Below, piece after piece: positions 1-7,609 of a stretch of 64,000 bases of DNA. Source of the DNA: Syntrophomonas sp. (GTDB lineage Bacteria > Bacillota > Syntrophomonadia > Syntrophomonadales > Syntrophomonadaceae). The translations under genes and the position numbers were made by a program. Numbering within the stretch: the stretch's first letter is position 1; each line of letters starts with the position of its first letter. The stretch lies in NCBI GenBank assembly GCA_016841875.1, contig JAENYG010000017.1, positions 1 through 64,000 of the forward strand, in the 5' to 3' direction. The notes beneath the pieces were generated by a model. The model worked only from the letters and a program-made list of their open reading frames with translations. It was not told the origin of the DNA and did not search any database.

Positions 1-209
1 AGACGAAGTATTGGTTTAGTGGCATGAGTAAGTCCAAAATAATGTCCGCACCCCCTTTCTGTCCATTTTAGTTTAACGGTTACAATTGACAGCAACTCCG
101 TCCCCTCGTCACCTGTAGTCGGGAAAAAAGTATCATCGAAAAACCTGGTGGTGGGGATCAACACCGCCAAGAGAAAAAAAGCCACATTTGCTCCGGCAAG
201 CTTAATCAT
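1..209 (-). other. Window-edge region with a doubtful partial ORF
   Basis: An open frame begins with ATG at 209, overlaps the stop of the M23 gene, and stays open to the window edge (about 69 codons). Its first residues are hydrophobic, so a signal-peptide-like start is possible. There is no good ribosome binding site of its own, no family is recognised, and the frame runs through a copy of the dispersed repeat at 86-118. It may be the remains of a mobile element end rather than a gene. Confidence 0.2.
86..118 (+). repeat. Dispersed repeat, copy paired with 5703-5735
   Basis: A 33-nt segment with TTGACA at one end and a CGTCACCT block at the other, containing the core CCGTCCCC. A second copy with only a few changes lies at 5703-5735. 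It belongs with the GGGGACGGTTC palindromes found elsewhere in the window. Confidence 0.6.
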
Positions 210-1653
210 TAAGTTTTTCTTTTAGAAAGGGAGTTGGATCAAGGAAGTACTTATCTAGCTCTTCGATGGTCTTGCACAAGTAACTTCCTTTGCCATCATC
301 ATCCATATTTTTTCTTATTTCTAAATGCAAATGAGGCGTATTAAGTCCAGCTTTTTTCAATTCTTCTTTATTTAGCATTCTTGCTATTTGTGTGTTTTCG
401 TCAACTATATCTCCAACGTTTACTGAAATATCAGCAACATGTACATAGCTGGAATATACTTGTGCTCCATTAGGCAGATTGTGTTTAATCAGAACAGCTA
501 AGTTAGGAAAACTATATAAAATATCTGCTACCTGACCAGAAGCTATTGGATACACTGGTTCAGTATAATCCGCCTTTAAATCCAATCCTGCATGTACATG
601 TCCTATTCGATAAGCTCCAAATCCGTCCATGGAACGAATTTCAATTGATGAATAACTATCCCGGTCCTCATCTAAGGCAAATGGAGTATAGAATTTACTG
701 CAAATCAATTGGGAGCTTTGAGAGTTATTATTAGGTTGATCAGTTTCAGTTTTATCTTTGACGGCTCTAAAGGAAAGGTAACCGTAACCATCTATCTTTC
801 TTTTATCATATACACCGCCGTCATAAACGATAATGTAAGCTTGATTCACATCTTGAATTGAGGTGTCTGCCGTCCAATAATAAATGATCTTTGAATTTAC
901 GTCCCATAGCGGAGACTCCTTGTCAGGTGTTTTTTCATATGTGGCTCTTTCTTCGCTCGCGTTCCATACGCCGCCGGAATTCTCCCCGTGCAGCAGCATG
1001 GAACGGACCGCCTCGTCGACCGTCGGCAGGCGCCAGATATTCTGCTCCGTTTCCATGATCGTTAAGCCGTCTTCGGACAGATATTTGCAGATCTCCTGCG
1101 CCTCTTCCCAGGATACGCCGCGATCCGGCCAGCCGGGGCCTCTCGGCGCCCAGGCCAGCGTGACGTCGTTTCCCTCGACGATTCTTATTCCAAAATCGCC
1201 GTCGTCTATACGCTGGGAGACCTTGATCCCCTGGGGGATCGATATCGCAATGACGATGATAAGCGGCACGAATATGATCAGCCTTCTCGCCCATTTCAGG
1301 GGCTCCGGATTCCCGTAATAATAGATAAGTCCCAACGCCGCGAAAGGGATGACGATCATAAGGCCCAGGACACTGAAACTGGCTCCAGAAAAGAACCAGA
1401 CGCAGAAAGCGCCGGTGAGAATATGAACGACGAGGCCGATTTTCTTCCATTTGAGAATAATCAGCGCCAGGACCACGAAAATAATGGTGAATAATAAGTA
1501 TTGGAAAAACAACATAAAAATGTTTTCCCAGACGGAAGTGGAATACCAACCTTCGTGAAAGTTTTCAAAAGCGCCCCAATAGGCCCAGATACTTGAAAAA
1601 ACAACGGTGATGGATACGCCGATCCATCCTAAAATTCTTTTTTTCCTCTCCAT
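202..1653 (-). CDS. Membrane protein with DUF1566-like region and M23 peptidase domain
   Basis: A 483-residue protein in three parts. The first 150 residues or so hold about five hydrophobic segments. The middle (about 150-315) resembles the DUF1566/Lcl C-terminal fold, rich in Trp and Gly with a WRLPT motif. The last 160 residues are a lysostaphin-like M23 domain: HAGLD supplies the first zinc His and Asp, and HLHLE supplies the HxH motif, so the peptidase looks intact. It probably cuts or remodels peptidoglycan outside the membrane. The base composition changes sharply inside the gene: the part above about position 950 is GC-rich, while the M23-encoding part is AT-rich like the flanks, which suggests a domain fusion or acquired segment. 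No operon partner is evident. Confidence 0.75.
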   Translation of the reverse strand: MERKKRILGWIGVSITVVFSSIWAYWGAFENFHEGWYSTSVWENIFMLFFQYLLFTIIFVVLALIILKWKKIGLVVHILTGAFCVWFFSGASFSVLGLMIVIPFAALGLIYYYGNPEPLKWARRLIIFVPLIIVIAISIPQGIKVSQRIDDGDFGIRIVEGNDVTLAWAPRGPGWPDRGVSWEEAQEICKYLSEDGLTIMETEQNIWRLPTVDEAVRSMLLHGENSGGVWNASEERATYEKTPDKESPLWDVNSKIIYYWTADTSIQDVNQAYIIVYDGGVYDKRKIDGYGYLSFRAVKDKTETDQPNNNSQSSQLICSKFYTPFALDEDRDSYSSIEIRSMDGFGAYRIGHVHAGLDLKADYTEPVYPIASGQVADILYSFPNLAVLIKHNLPNGAQVYSSYVHVADISVNVGDIVDENTQIARMLNKEELKKAGLNTPHLHLEIRKNMDDDGKGSYLCKTIEELDKYFLDPTPFLKEKLND

Positions 1654-1851
1654 ACTATCCTCCGTTCATGATAATAGATGTATTATTGAGGGTATGCGAT
1701 GCGATCAGAAACATCATAAAAATATATCTGACACTTATCACAGAATCTTCGGGATTGAGACTGTGGACTTGGCAGTTCTTGATTTATCTATCGACCGATA
1801 AACAATCCTTTTTTGTTATTCTGCTTCCCTCAATCGCTCAACAATAGTTGA

Positions 1852-2015
1852 TTTATAAATAGAGCGGTACGCATTTTCCGACGTAATAATACAGACGGTT
1901 TGCTCAAAACGCTTGGCACAACTCCAAAACAAATTAAACGTGTTGTCATCGGCCAAATCGTTCGGCTTTGTATATTTGGAATACCTATTGGCGCAGCGGC
2001 AGCCTTTCTGCTTTC
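1852..2015 (+). pseudogene. Inverted internal fragment of an FtsX-like ABC permease
   Basis: Reading the plus strand from 1861 gives the hallmark of an FtsX-like permease: GLLKTLGTTPKQIKR followed by a hydrophobic GIPIG segment, the part of the fold after the large extracellular loop. The adjoining N-terminal part of the same kind of protein is on the opposite strand (2016-2198). The two pieces therefore come from one permease gene whose middle was lost and whose later part was inverted. The fragment has no start signal and runs into a stop upstream at 1849-1851. Confidence 0.65.
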
Positions 2016-2198
2016 ATTCGTTAGGCGCGTTTCCTGCATCTTCATTGATTCCATAAGGCTCATGCCGATGCTGAAAACAGAAGCCATAAGCAGTGTCGTA
2101 AGCGCAATGGCTGTGATTATAAAAAAGTTTCTCTTTTTATTGGATTTAAGGCTTCTGCCTGTAAGTCGCCTTATAACAGCGCCGTTGTTATTCTTCAT
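2016..2198 (-). pseudogene. N-terminal remnant of an FtsX-like ABC permease
   Basis: The ATG at 2198 begins a typical BceB/FtsX-like N-terminus: a basic stretch (SLKSNKKRNFF), one transmembrane helix, then MESMKMQETR. Homology stops near 2016, where the frame enters inverted sequence. The start lies two bases beyond the restored stop of the ATPase gene (2201), so ATPase and permease once formed a translationally coupled pair. The product of the open frame (122 residues) cannot be a working permease, which would normally have several hundred residues. Confidence 0.7.
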
Positions 2199-2200
2199 TC

Positions 2201-2877
2201 TCAGCCACGTCCTTCCCGGACTATTTTGCCGTCCTCTATATGGATAACGCGGTCCGAAAGCTGGGCGATTTGCTCGTTATGGGTAATCATCATCCTGGTC
2301 TGATGAAATTTGGTGGAAGTCATTTTCAGAACACCTAAAACATCCTGACTGGTTTTCGCGTCTAAATTGCCGGTAGGCTCATCTCAAGTAAAATAGACGG
2401 TTTTGTTGCAAGCGCGCGGGCAATCGCTACGCGCTGCTGCTGACCGCCGGAAAGCATATTGGGCAGATTATTGCGTTTCTCGCCAAGCCCCAGCGTGTCA
2501 ATAATCTCGTCTATAAAAGCTCCGTCTATTGTACTGCCATCCAGTTCAATCGGTAGCACGATATTTTCATAAACGCTTAAAATCGGGACGAGATTGTAAC
2601 TCTGGAACACAAATCCCACATTACGCCTGCGGAATATGGTTAGCTGTTCATCCGACATTTCAGCAAGCTCGTGTCCATCAACAATCACTTTCCCGTCTGT
2701 CGGCTTGTCAAGACCTCCCAGCATATGCAGAAGCGTACTTTTACCGGAGCCGGACATTCCTACAACTGCCACAAACTCTCCAGCTTCCACGGCTATATCA
2801 ACGCCATCAAGGGCGCGGACAATATTCGGTTCCTTTTCATAGTATTTTTTAAGTCCCTGCGTTAACAAAACCGGCAT
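2201..2877 (-). pseudogene. ABC transporter ATPase, frameshifted before Walker B end
   Basis: MacB/BceA-type ATPase. Walker A (GMSGSGKST), Q-loop (FVFQSYNLVP) and signature (LSGGQQQR) are intact. At about 2384 the expected LLADEP becomes LLEMSLP: one base is missing, giving a stop at 2362. In the next frame the sequence resumes DEPTGNLDAKTS and continues through the switch-histidine region (MITHNEQIA) to a natural stop at 2201. The full-length protein would have been about 225 residues. The break removes the catalytic Glu and H-loop, so the product should be inactive. It is followed by the permease remnant and preceded by a broken histidine kinase, as in antimicrobial-peptide sensing and export modules. 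Confidence 0.85.
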
Positions 2878-2948
2878 TTCTTCACGCTCCTTTCGCTTAT
2901 GCTTTTATCATAAATTGCAATTCTTACAGGCTCCTAACAAAACACGAT

Positions 2949-3782
2949 TTATTTCTTACAGTTTTGTAAGAACATTGAGAATGTCGTATATTTCCCCGGC
3001 TTGGAATCTACAAGGATATAGCCACTCTGTTTGTGAAATATCAGTGAAGCTAAATAAAGTCCTAATCCAGCCCCGTCAACCCCTTTTGTGTTTCATCCCC
3101 GATAAAACCGCTTGAAAATAGAGTTCCACTCGTCGGGAGCAATGCCAATACCATAATCGGTAATTCTGATTTTTGTATAGATAGGCAGGGTTTCCACGGA
3201 TATATTGATTTCTCCGTTGGATGGGGAATATTTGATCGCATTTTCCAAAATATTTGTGATCGCTTCACTTCTCCATTTGCGGTCATGCAGCAACGAAATA
3301 TCCTCAAAATAAGCCGTTTGAATGGAAATGTTCTTCTTGACCGCCGCGCCATATACGGTGCTGATACTGTCGGAAATGGTCTGTTTGATGCCTGTGGAAA
3401 CAGGGGACAATTCTATGGCTCCCACCTCTAGCCTTGACATTTTTACAAGGCTGTCCATCATCCATTGCAATTTTTCCGTTCCCGTTTTGACACGCGACAG
3501 AAATTCCTGCCGCTCGGCTTCGGTAATACGTCCTTCTAGCAGCAGGTCGGTATACATAGCGACACCGGATAGAGGCGTTTTCATTTGATGGGACATATCC
3601 GAAATAAAGCTTTGTATAATTTCTTTCTCCTGCTTGGTTTGGGAAATATCCATTGTGTTCATCTGAATGATTTTAACGGCTTTATGCGTCAGCTTGGAAA
3701 GTCTGCTGTCTGCTGCTTCAGATGAAAGCTCTGCATTCCTGGCTAATACACTGTCCAAATATTTTTTTGCCATCTGTCCCAT
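2949..3782 (-). pseudogene. Sensor histidine kinase remnant, frameshifted at the C-terminus
   Basis: The readable part has the phosphoacceptor motif FISDMSHQMKTPLSG, the N-box (NILENAIKYSP) and the start of the G1 box (DYGIGI). After FKRFYRG a one-base loss causes a stop near 3093; the next frame gives GDETQKG, and after a further shift come GAGLGLYLA and the terminal beta strands up to a stop at 2949. At least two frameshifts are therefore present. The usual N-terminal membrane part is missing, so the 5' end is lost too. It resembles VncS/BceS-type kinases of peptide-antibiotic resistance loci. No cognate response regulator remains. Confidence 0.8.
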
Positions 3783-3893
3783 CGTTCCTTTATAGAAATG
3801 TATTTTACCATTTCCTTGCGATTTTGAACTGCACTTTTATCGTATCACTTACTTACTCCCTTTTAATTTTCTTACATTTATAATATACCCAAC

Positions 3894-4364
3894 TCATCCA
3901 GAAGACTTTTTTTTTGAATCCTCATTAAGATATCTAGTTGGTATTATTTTAGCAGTAATCCCGCTTAAATAAATAAGTATCATATCATCATAAACTTTTA
4001 CAGACTTTATACTTTCCCTTGATATTGTCTCCGAAATATGTTCGCCTAAGAATTTTATATTATCCTCATCTATTACCAAAATCTTTCTACCAAAAATAGA
4101 AGAATTATCACCTTCCTGCAACAACTTTTTAGTTGTTCGTTTTATCAGTTTTTTATATTGCTTAGGATACAAAATCATCCATATTACTGCAAATAATATG
4201 GCAAAGGTTAAACTTCTCACTATGGCATATATAGGTACTATAAATAGTAACGGCACTGCATATCTTAATAAATTATATGACTTTTTATGTGACGGTGAAT
4301 TTTCTAAATGATATAAATTAAATTTAATATAATCTTCTTCTGTTATTTCAAACTTAATTTCTAT
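3894..4364 (-). CDS. YcxB-like family membrane protein
   Basis: Two hydrophobic helices near residues 35-70 are followed by a YcxB-like C-terminal domain (WMILYPKQYKKLI, a G-R-K-hydrophobic strand, ending in IIPTRYL). The function of the family is unknown. The first ATG in frame, at 4256, would remove about 36 residues that continue the family pattern (IKFEITEEDYIKFN). Upstream, an AGGAGG ribosome binding site (4373-4378) lies eight bases before an ATA codon at 4362-4364. Starting there gives 156 residues, normal for the family. ATA is a rare start, so either it is used weakly or an ATG has mutated; the upstream frame is closed by a stop with no other start. Confidence 0.6.
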   Translation of the reverse strand: MEIKFEITEEDYIKFNLYHLENSPSHKKSYNLLRYAVPLLFIVPIYAIVRSLTFAILFAVIWMILYPKQYKKLIKRTTKKLLQEGDNSSIFGRKILVIDEDNIKFLGEHISETISRESIKSVKVYDDMILIYLSGITAKIIPTRYLNEDSKKKSSG

Positions 4365-4427
4365 ATTAAACGCCTCCTCTCTAAAACATTTTAATTTAAC
4401 ATCTAAAGAAACGGGGACGGTTTACTT

Positions 4428-4471
4428 TGCTTCGTTTTTCCCAGGATTATTTTTCCCACCAGCGGGTCGCA
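4428..4471 (+). repeat. 44-nt dispersed repeat, copy 1
   Basis: The block starting TGCTTCGTTT, with CCCAGGAT inside and GGTCG near the end, recurs at 7418-7461 with few differences. It lies just after a degenerate GGGGACGGTT core (4413-4422). Read on the minus strand both copies contain a short RPAGGK-like frame ending soon after, so this may be the tail of a vanished mobile gene. Confidence 0.5.
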
Positions 4472-4536
4472 GTTTATATGGCAGGATGAAAGATCGGTAC
4501 CGGGCTTGCTGCTTGCAGAAGAATGGATTGCTGGTC

Positions 4537-5451
4537 TTAATTTACCACGACAGCATGGGCCAAATGTACGTGATCGCTTGCCGCATAACCTTCATTACAT
4601 TCCTCGAAGTATCTCTGTTGTATCTCTTCGGGCCCTAAATTATCTAGCAGTCGTAATCCCAGAGGAGCCAGTTCCATGCCAAGTTTTGATGGGTCAAATC
4701 CTGTAATGATGGTCTCTCCGATTCTCTTTGTAGTATTCATAATATATTTAATACGGTTTGATGCTTTATCGGGATCAAAAGCTGATTTATCGTAGTAATC
4801 GAATACAATCTCGCTACCGGCACTTGATAAACCTATGATATCCTTGAGTGTTAACAATAACGCCTCAAGTGGCAAGTACTGGGTTACCCCCATCCAACTA
4901 AAAAAACTTACTTGCCCTGAATCATATTTTGATTCTAAAAGGGCCGAGGCCAGGTTATCCTTAGTAAAATCTATCGGAATGTAGTGCAGGTAATCCTGTT
5001 TTTCAAGGTTTAGACGACCCAACAATTGGCGTTTTATTTCTTGTGTAGGAGGTAAATCAAGCTCAAAAATTTGGAGGCGGCCTGCCAGGTCAAGACGGCG
5101 ATGAGCAAAGGTATCAAATCCTGCGCCCAGAATTACATATTGACTTATGCCTTTTCGGACGGCTTCTTCAAGTAGTTCTTCCACAAATCGTGCTCTGGCT
5201 AGGACGGGACCGGCCATGGTTCGCACAGCCAGGCGTAAAGAGGTCTCAGTATCAGTACACTCTTTTGCTAGCTCCGGGGCCATTTCTGCAGCGGATTCAA
5301 TTAAATGTTGTTTAAATGCTTCCCTAACCTCCTCGGGTAATAAATCATAAGCAAGTGAATCATTAAATATTTTTGCATTATCATAAACTGCGTGGAATCC
5401 TCGTAGAAATGCCATCATAAAGGCAGTGCCAATAGGGTTTCTACTGTCCAT
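4537..5451 (-). CDS. Class I SAM-dependent methyltransferase, TIGR00027/LCMT type
   Basis: A 304-residue protein that reads as a leucine-carboxyl-methyltransferase-like (Pfam LCM) enzyme. The SAM-binding glycine motif is VILGAGFDTFAHR at about residues 106-118, followed by the acidic strand FELDLPP that binds the ribose. FFSWMGVTQYLP is the typical motif IV/V of the family, and RTMAGPVLARARFVEELL is the conserved region before the SAM site. Bacterial members are often linked to secondary metabolism, but the substrate is unknown. It is a single gene between the worn accessory region and the holin-like operon, with an independent start after a GGGAGGGAT-like site. Confidence 0.8.
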   Translation of the reverse strand: MDSRNPIGTAFMMAFLRGFHAVYDNAKIFNDSLAYDLLPEEVREAFKQHLIESAAEMAPELAKECTDTETSLRLAVRTMAGPVLARARFVEELLEEAVRKGISQYVILGAGFDTFAHRRLDLAGRLQIFELDLPPTQEIKRQLLGRLNLEKQDYLHYIPIDFTKDNLASALLESKYDSGQVSFFSWMGVTQYLPLEALLLTLKDIIGLSSAGSEIVFDYYDKSAFDPDKASNRIKYIMNTTKRIGETIITGFDPSKLGMELAPLGLRLLDNLGPEEIQQRYFEECNEGYAASDHVHLAHAVVVN

Positions 5452-5702
5452 TGATATCCCTCCCTAATTTGTCAAGTTCTCCTGAAGCGGGGACGTTCTT
5501 TTTGTATTCGGTTCCCCGGCTTATATGTAATCTCTTCGCCGCCTAATCTGTTAATTCCTGTAAAATATGATTAAGGCCGAGCATGATGATACGCGGCCTT
5601 CAATAGCAATCTTTTTCATCTTCTCTGGTGAGTCAGTGTGTCTTTTTCAAAAGGCAATTATACGTTATTGATGTAAGTCAAGAGGCGTACCAACCTATAA
5701 GG

Positions 5703-5735
5703 TTGACAACAACCCCATCCCCTCGTCACCTATGG
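5703..5735 (+). repeat. Dispersed repeat, copy paired with 86-118
   Basis: TTGACAACAACC, a CATCCCC core and CTCGTCACCTAT match the copy at 86-118 in all but a few positions. It lies directly after the 3' end of the holin-like gene. The stretch 5456-5702 upstream also holds a weaker GGGGACG core near 5492 and no gene. Confidence 0.6.
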
Positions 5736-5736
5736 C

Positions 5737-6087
5737 TTAAGTTGGAGAGTAACGATAAAGTCTTTTGGCAGCTGAGTTGCACAGCCCGACAATTACTCCC
5801 GTAACGAGAGCCAACCAGAATTGTGGTATTTGCCAGCCCTGAATTAGCCAGTCGGTAAGCATGACCATCCAGGCATTGATGATCAGGACAAATAAACCTA
5901 CAGTTATCAAGTTTATTGGCAGAGCTACCAACATAATTACCGGCCTTAACATCCAGTTGAATACTGTCAGCAATACAGCTGCTTCCACCAGGGTTAGAAA
6001 ACGGTCCCATTGGATGGAGGGAAATATCATACCCACCAGGTATAAAGCTAATATATTGGAAAGACCGATATATATAAACTTGCGCAT
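5737..6087 (-). CDS. Phage holin family 4_2 (YvlD-like) membrane protein
   Basis: A 116-residue protein with four hydrophobic helices, matching the holin superfamily IV/YvlD family (NWMLRPVIMLVALPIN and VGLFVLIINAWMVMLTDW are typical). In Bacillus, YvlD lies in the sigma-W regulated yvlABCD envelope-stress operon. Here it is the last gene of a minus-strand cluster with a SHOCT-like protein and a DUF2089 regulator, which supports an envelope-stress role rather than phage lysis. No phage genes are nearby. The start at 6087 follows a GGAGGGG-type site. Confidence 0.75.
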   Translation of the reverse strand: MRKFIYIGLSNILALYLVGMIFPSIQWDRFLTLVEAAVLLTVFNWMLRPVIMLVALPINLITVGLFVLIINAWMVMLTDWLIQGWQIPQFWLALVTGVIVGLCNSAAKRLYRYSPT

Positions 6088-6115
6088 GGATAGTCCCCTC
6101 CCATAGGTATCTTGT

Positions 6116-6406
6116 TTACTGTAACTTCACTACGATTTCGGCTTCCGGGGTCTTAACCTCAATTATATCCATTGGCCGCAGGGTTCTAATCTCTCGAAGA
6201 ATATCTCCTCCAGCTTGCAACCAGCTGCAAGTGGTGGAAAGCCAGGATCCTTCTCGGTTATATACCCATTTCCAAAATGCCATCCAATCGTTGACCTCTT
6301 CCAGGGTTTCGTCCAACAACGGAAGAAGCAGCGGAAAAACCAAATTGAATCGGGAGGGGACACGAACTTTAACCAACAGAAATGTACTTTTTTTTCTATT
6401 CCACAT
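6116..6406 (-). CDS. Hypothetical protein of the holin-like/DUF2089 cluster
   Basis: A 96-residue frame that starts inside the end of the SHOCT-like gene (11-nt overlap) and stops 28 bases before the holin-like gene, consistent with translational coupling. It has a basic start, a hydrophobic central run (LVFPLLLPLLDET), a Trp-rich segment and a C-terminal strand resembling that of neighbouring small proteins. I recognise no family. Its position and tight packing are the main evidence that it is real. Confidence 0.5.
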   Translation of the reverse strand: MWNRKKSTFLLVKVRVPSRFNLVFPLLLPLLDETLEEVNDWMAFWKWVYNREGSWLSTTCSWLQAGGDILREIRTLRPMDIIEVKTPEAEIVVKLQ

Positions 6407-6806
6407 AAACTTGAACCGTCATTTTTCCTTCCTGTGGATCTTCCACCTCGATGTCTACCAGTTTGCCATCCGTCAAGCCCTGCTCAATCAGCTTGACTAA
6501 CTCGTTAAAGTCTATTTGACTTAGATCAATACCTTGTTTGTTCATTTCGTCCCGAGCCTGTGCGGGAATGAAGTTCATACCCATGCCTGTAAATTTTGAT
6601 GCTACCCTGATCAGACTCAAGGGAATATTAACATTGACTTTGGTTTTATCTCCATCCACTTTAACCCGGAATTTTCTATCCTTATCACTAGTGCTGGGAG
6701 TATCCTTATTGCTCACGTCCAGAGCCTGAAGCAGCTCTAATCCTTCAGCAGTACTTATCTTCCCCTCCTGAATCATTTCCAAAATTTTTAGTTTATCCGT
6801 GCTCAT
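6396..6806 (-). CDS. SHOCT-like domain protein
   Basis: The N-terminal 35 residues (KLKILEMIQEGKISTAEGLELLQAL) form a SHOCT-like helical hairpin like that at the start of YvlB/LiaX-type proteins. The rest (about 55-137) is an alpha/beta region predicted to form strands (FRVKVDGDKTKVNVNIPLSL) with a C-terminal beta pair. Such proteins are typical of cell-envelope stress operons. The start chosen is the ATG at 6806, preceded by AAGGAGT at proper distance; an ATG seven codons earlier lacks a site. It lies 25 bases after the DUF2089 gene and was probably co-transcribed from the promoter at 7252-7280. Confidence 0.7.
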   Translation of the reverse strand: MSTDKLKILEMIQEGKISTAEGLELLQALDVSNKDTPSTSDKDRKFRVKVDGDKTKVNVNIPLSLIRVASKFTGMGMNFIPAQARDEMNKQGIDLSQIDFNELVKLIEQGLTDGKLVDIEVEDPQEGKMTVQVYVE

Positions 6807-6830
6807 TATTTGCACTCCTTTCTCCATTTT

Positions 6831-7223
6831 CTATTTTTTCATCTCCCTTAGCTGCTCTATGGCTTCCTGTGGATCAATTATTCCTTTATCTAAGGCTTCT
6901 AGAACTTCAGTTCGAAGCTTAGACTGATCTACACTAATCTCTGGTCTTTCAATTCCATATCCCAATGCTTGAATAACTCCATCCAGACGGTTGCGTACGG
7001 TGGGATAGGATATACCTAACTCTTTTTCAACCTCTTTTATGTTACCCCTGCATTTTAAGAAAACTTCCACAAATTCTATTTGATCGGCAGGAAGCTGGCA
7101 AAATTTACAGGTATCGAATTCACCCTCCAGGCTGCTATTGCATTGTGGGCAATTAAGACGGCTAACTTTAAATTCTCCATTACAAACAGGACATTTGCCG
7201 GGAGCTTTGTAAGCTATGATCAA
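6831..7223 (-). CDS. DUF2089 zinc-ribbon/HTH protein, likely autoregulator
   Basis: CPVC and CPQC form a zinc ribbon near the N-terminus, followed by CKFC; then comes the DUF2089 signature (FVEVFLKCRGNIKEVEKELG) and an HTH core SYPTVRNRLD. The last 30 residues resemble a SHOCT-like hairpin (LDKGIIDPQEAIEQL), matching the start of the downstream protein. I use the TTG at 7223, preceded by AGGAAAGGAG. Extending upstream would turn the promoter (TTGACA at 7280) into a false hydrophobic N-terminus. It is the first gene of the operon and the best candidate to bind the palindrome overlapping its promoter. Confidence 0.75.
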   Translation of the reverse strand: MIIAYKAPGKCPVCNGEFKVSRLNCPQCNSSLEGEFDTCKFCQLPADQIEFVEVFLKCRGNIKEVEKELGISYPTVRNRLDGVIQALGYGIERPEISVDQSKLRTEVLEALDKGIIDPQEAIEQLREMKK

Positions 7224-7251
7224 CACTCCTTTCCTCAATGCGTATATCAAT

Positions 7252-7290
7252 AATATAAACACCAATATTAATATTGTCAATGTTTATGTT
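7252..7290 (-). promoter_or_regulatory. Sigma-70 promoter overlapped by a palindrome
   Basis: On the minus strand TTGACA (7280-7275) and TATATT (7257-7252) are separated by exactly 17 bases. The interval 7252-7290 is an imperfect inverted repeat: AATATAAACA on one side, TGTTTATGTT on the other, around the centre AATATTAATATT. This looks like an operator covering the whole core promoter of the DUF2089 operon. Confidence 0.7.
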
Positions 7291-7417
7291 AATTTATTTA
7301 AGTTTGTTTTTTATTATATTAAGGCGAAAAGGAAATTCGTGGATATATAAGATGCTATCGCGAAATTGAATAAGAAATGTAAAACCGTTTTTTCTTAGAA
7401 CATATTATTTTTATTAT

Positions 7418-7461
7418 TGCTTCGTTTATTCCCAGGATCAATTTTTCCGCCAGCAGGTCGT
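7418..7461 (+). repeat. 44-nt dispersed repeat, copy 2
   Basis: Second copy of the block at 4428-4471. It is followed at 7504-7538 by a complete small palindrome of the GAACCGTCCCC family, so block and palindrome may be parts of one mobile repeat unit. Confidence 0.5.
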
Positions 7462-7503
7462 ACAATGCTATATATTTCTCTGTCGACAAGCAACATCAAC
7501 AAT

Positions 7504-7538
7504 AATGCGACAAATCGAGAACCGTCCCCTGTCGCATT
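7504..7538 (+). repeat. Palindromic GAACCGTCCCC repeat
   Basis: AATGCGACA and TGTCGCATT form perfect 9-bp arms around a loop that holds the core GAACCGTCCCC. It lies just upstream of the glycan island. The region 7224-7579 otherwise contains the promoter described and no gene. Confidence 0.75.
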
Positions 7539-7609
7539 GGAACGATTTGTTAACTTTTTACATATCATAAATAGCAAACATGCCAGATATACTCAGGATG
7601 GTGTACTTT

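Noticed and set aside
935-1549. Arg-rich minus-strand frame overlapping the M23 gene
   Set aside because: It is an out-of-frame reading of a GC-rich coding stretch; the M23 frame shows membrane helices and motifs.
5737-6087. Phage lysis gene or prophage from the holin family match
   Set aside because: No other phage genes are near, and the neighbours point to the YvlD type of envelope protein.
7224-7280. Hydrophobic N-terminal extension of the DUF2089 protein starting with TTG at 7280
   Set aside because: The TTG is part of the TTGACA box and the extension is the promoter read as protein; the normal family start is near 7223.
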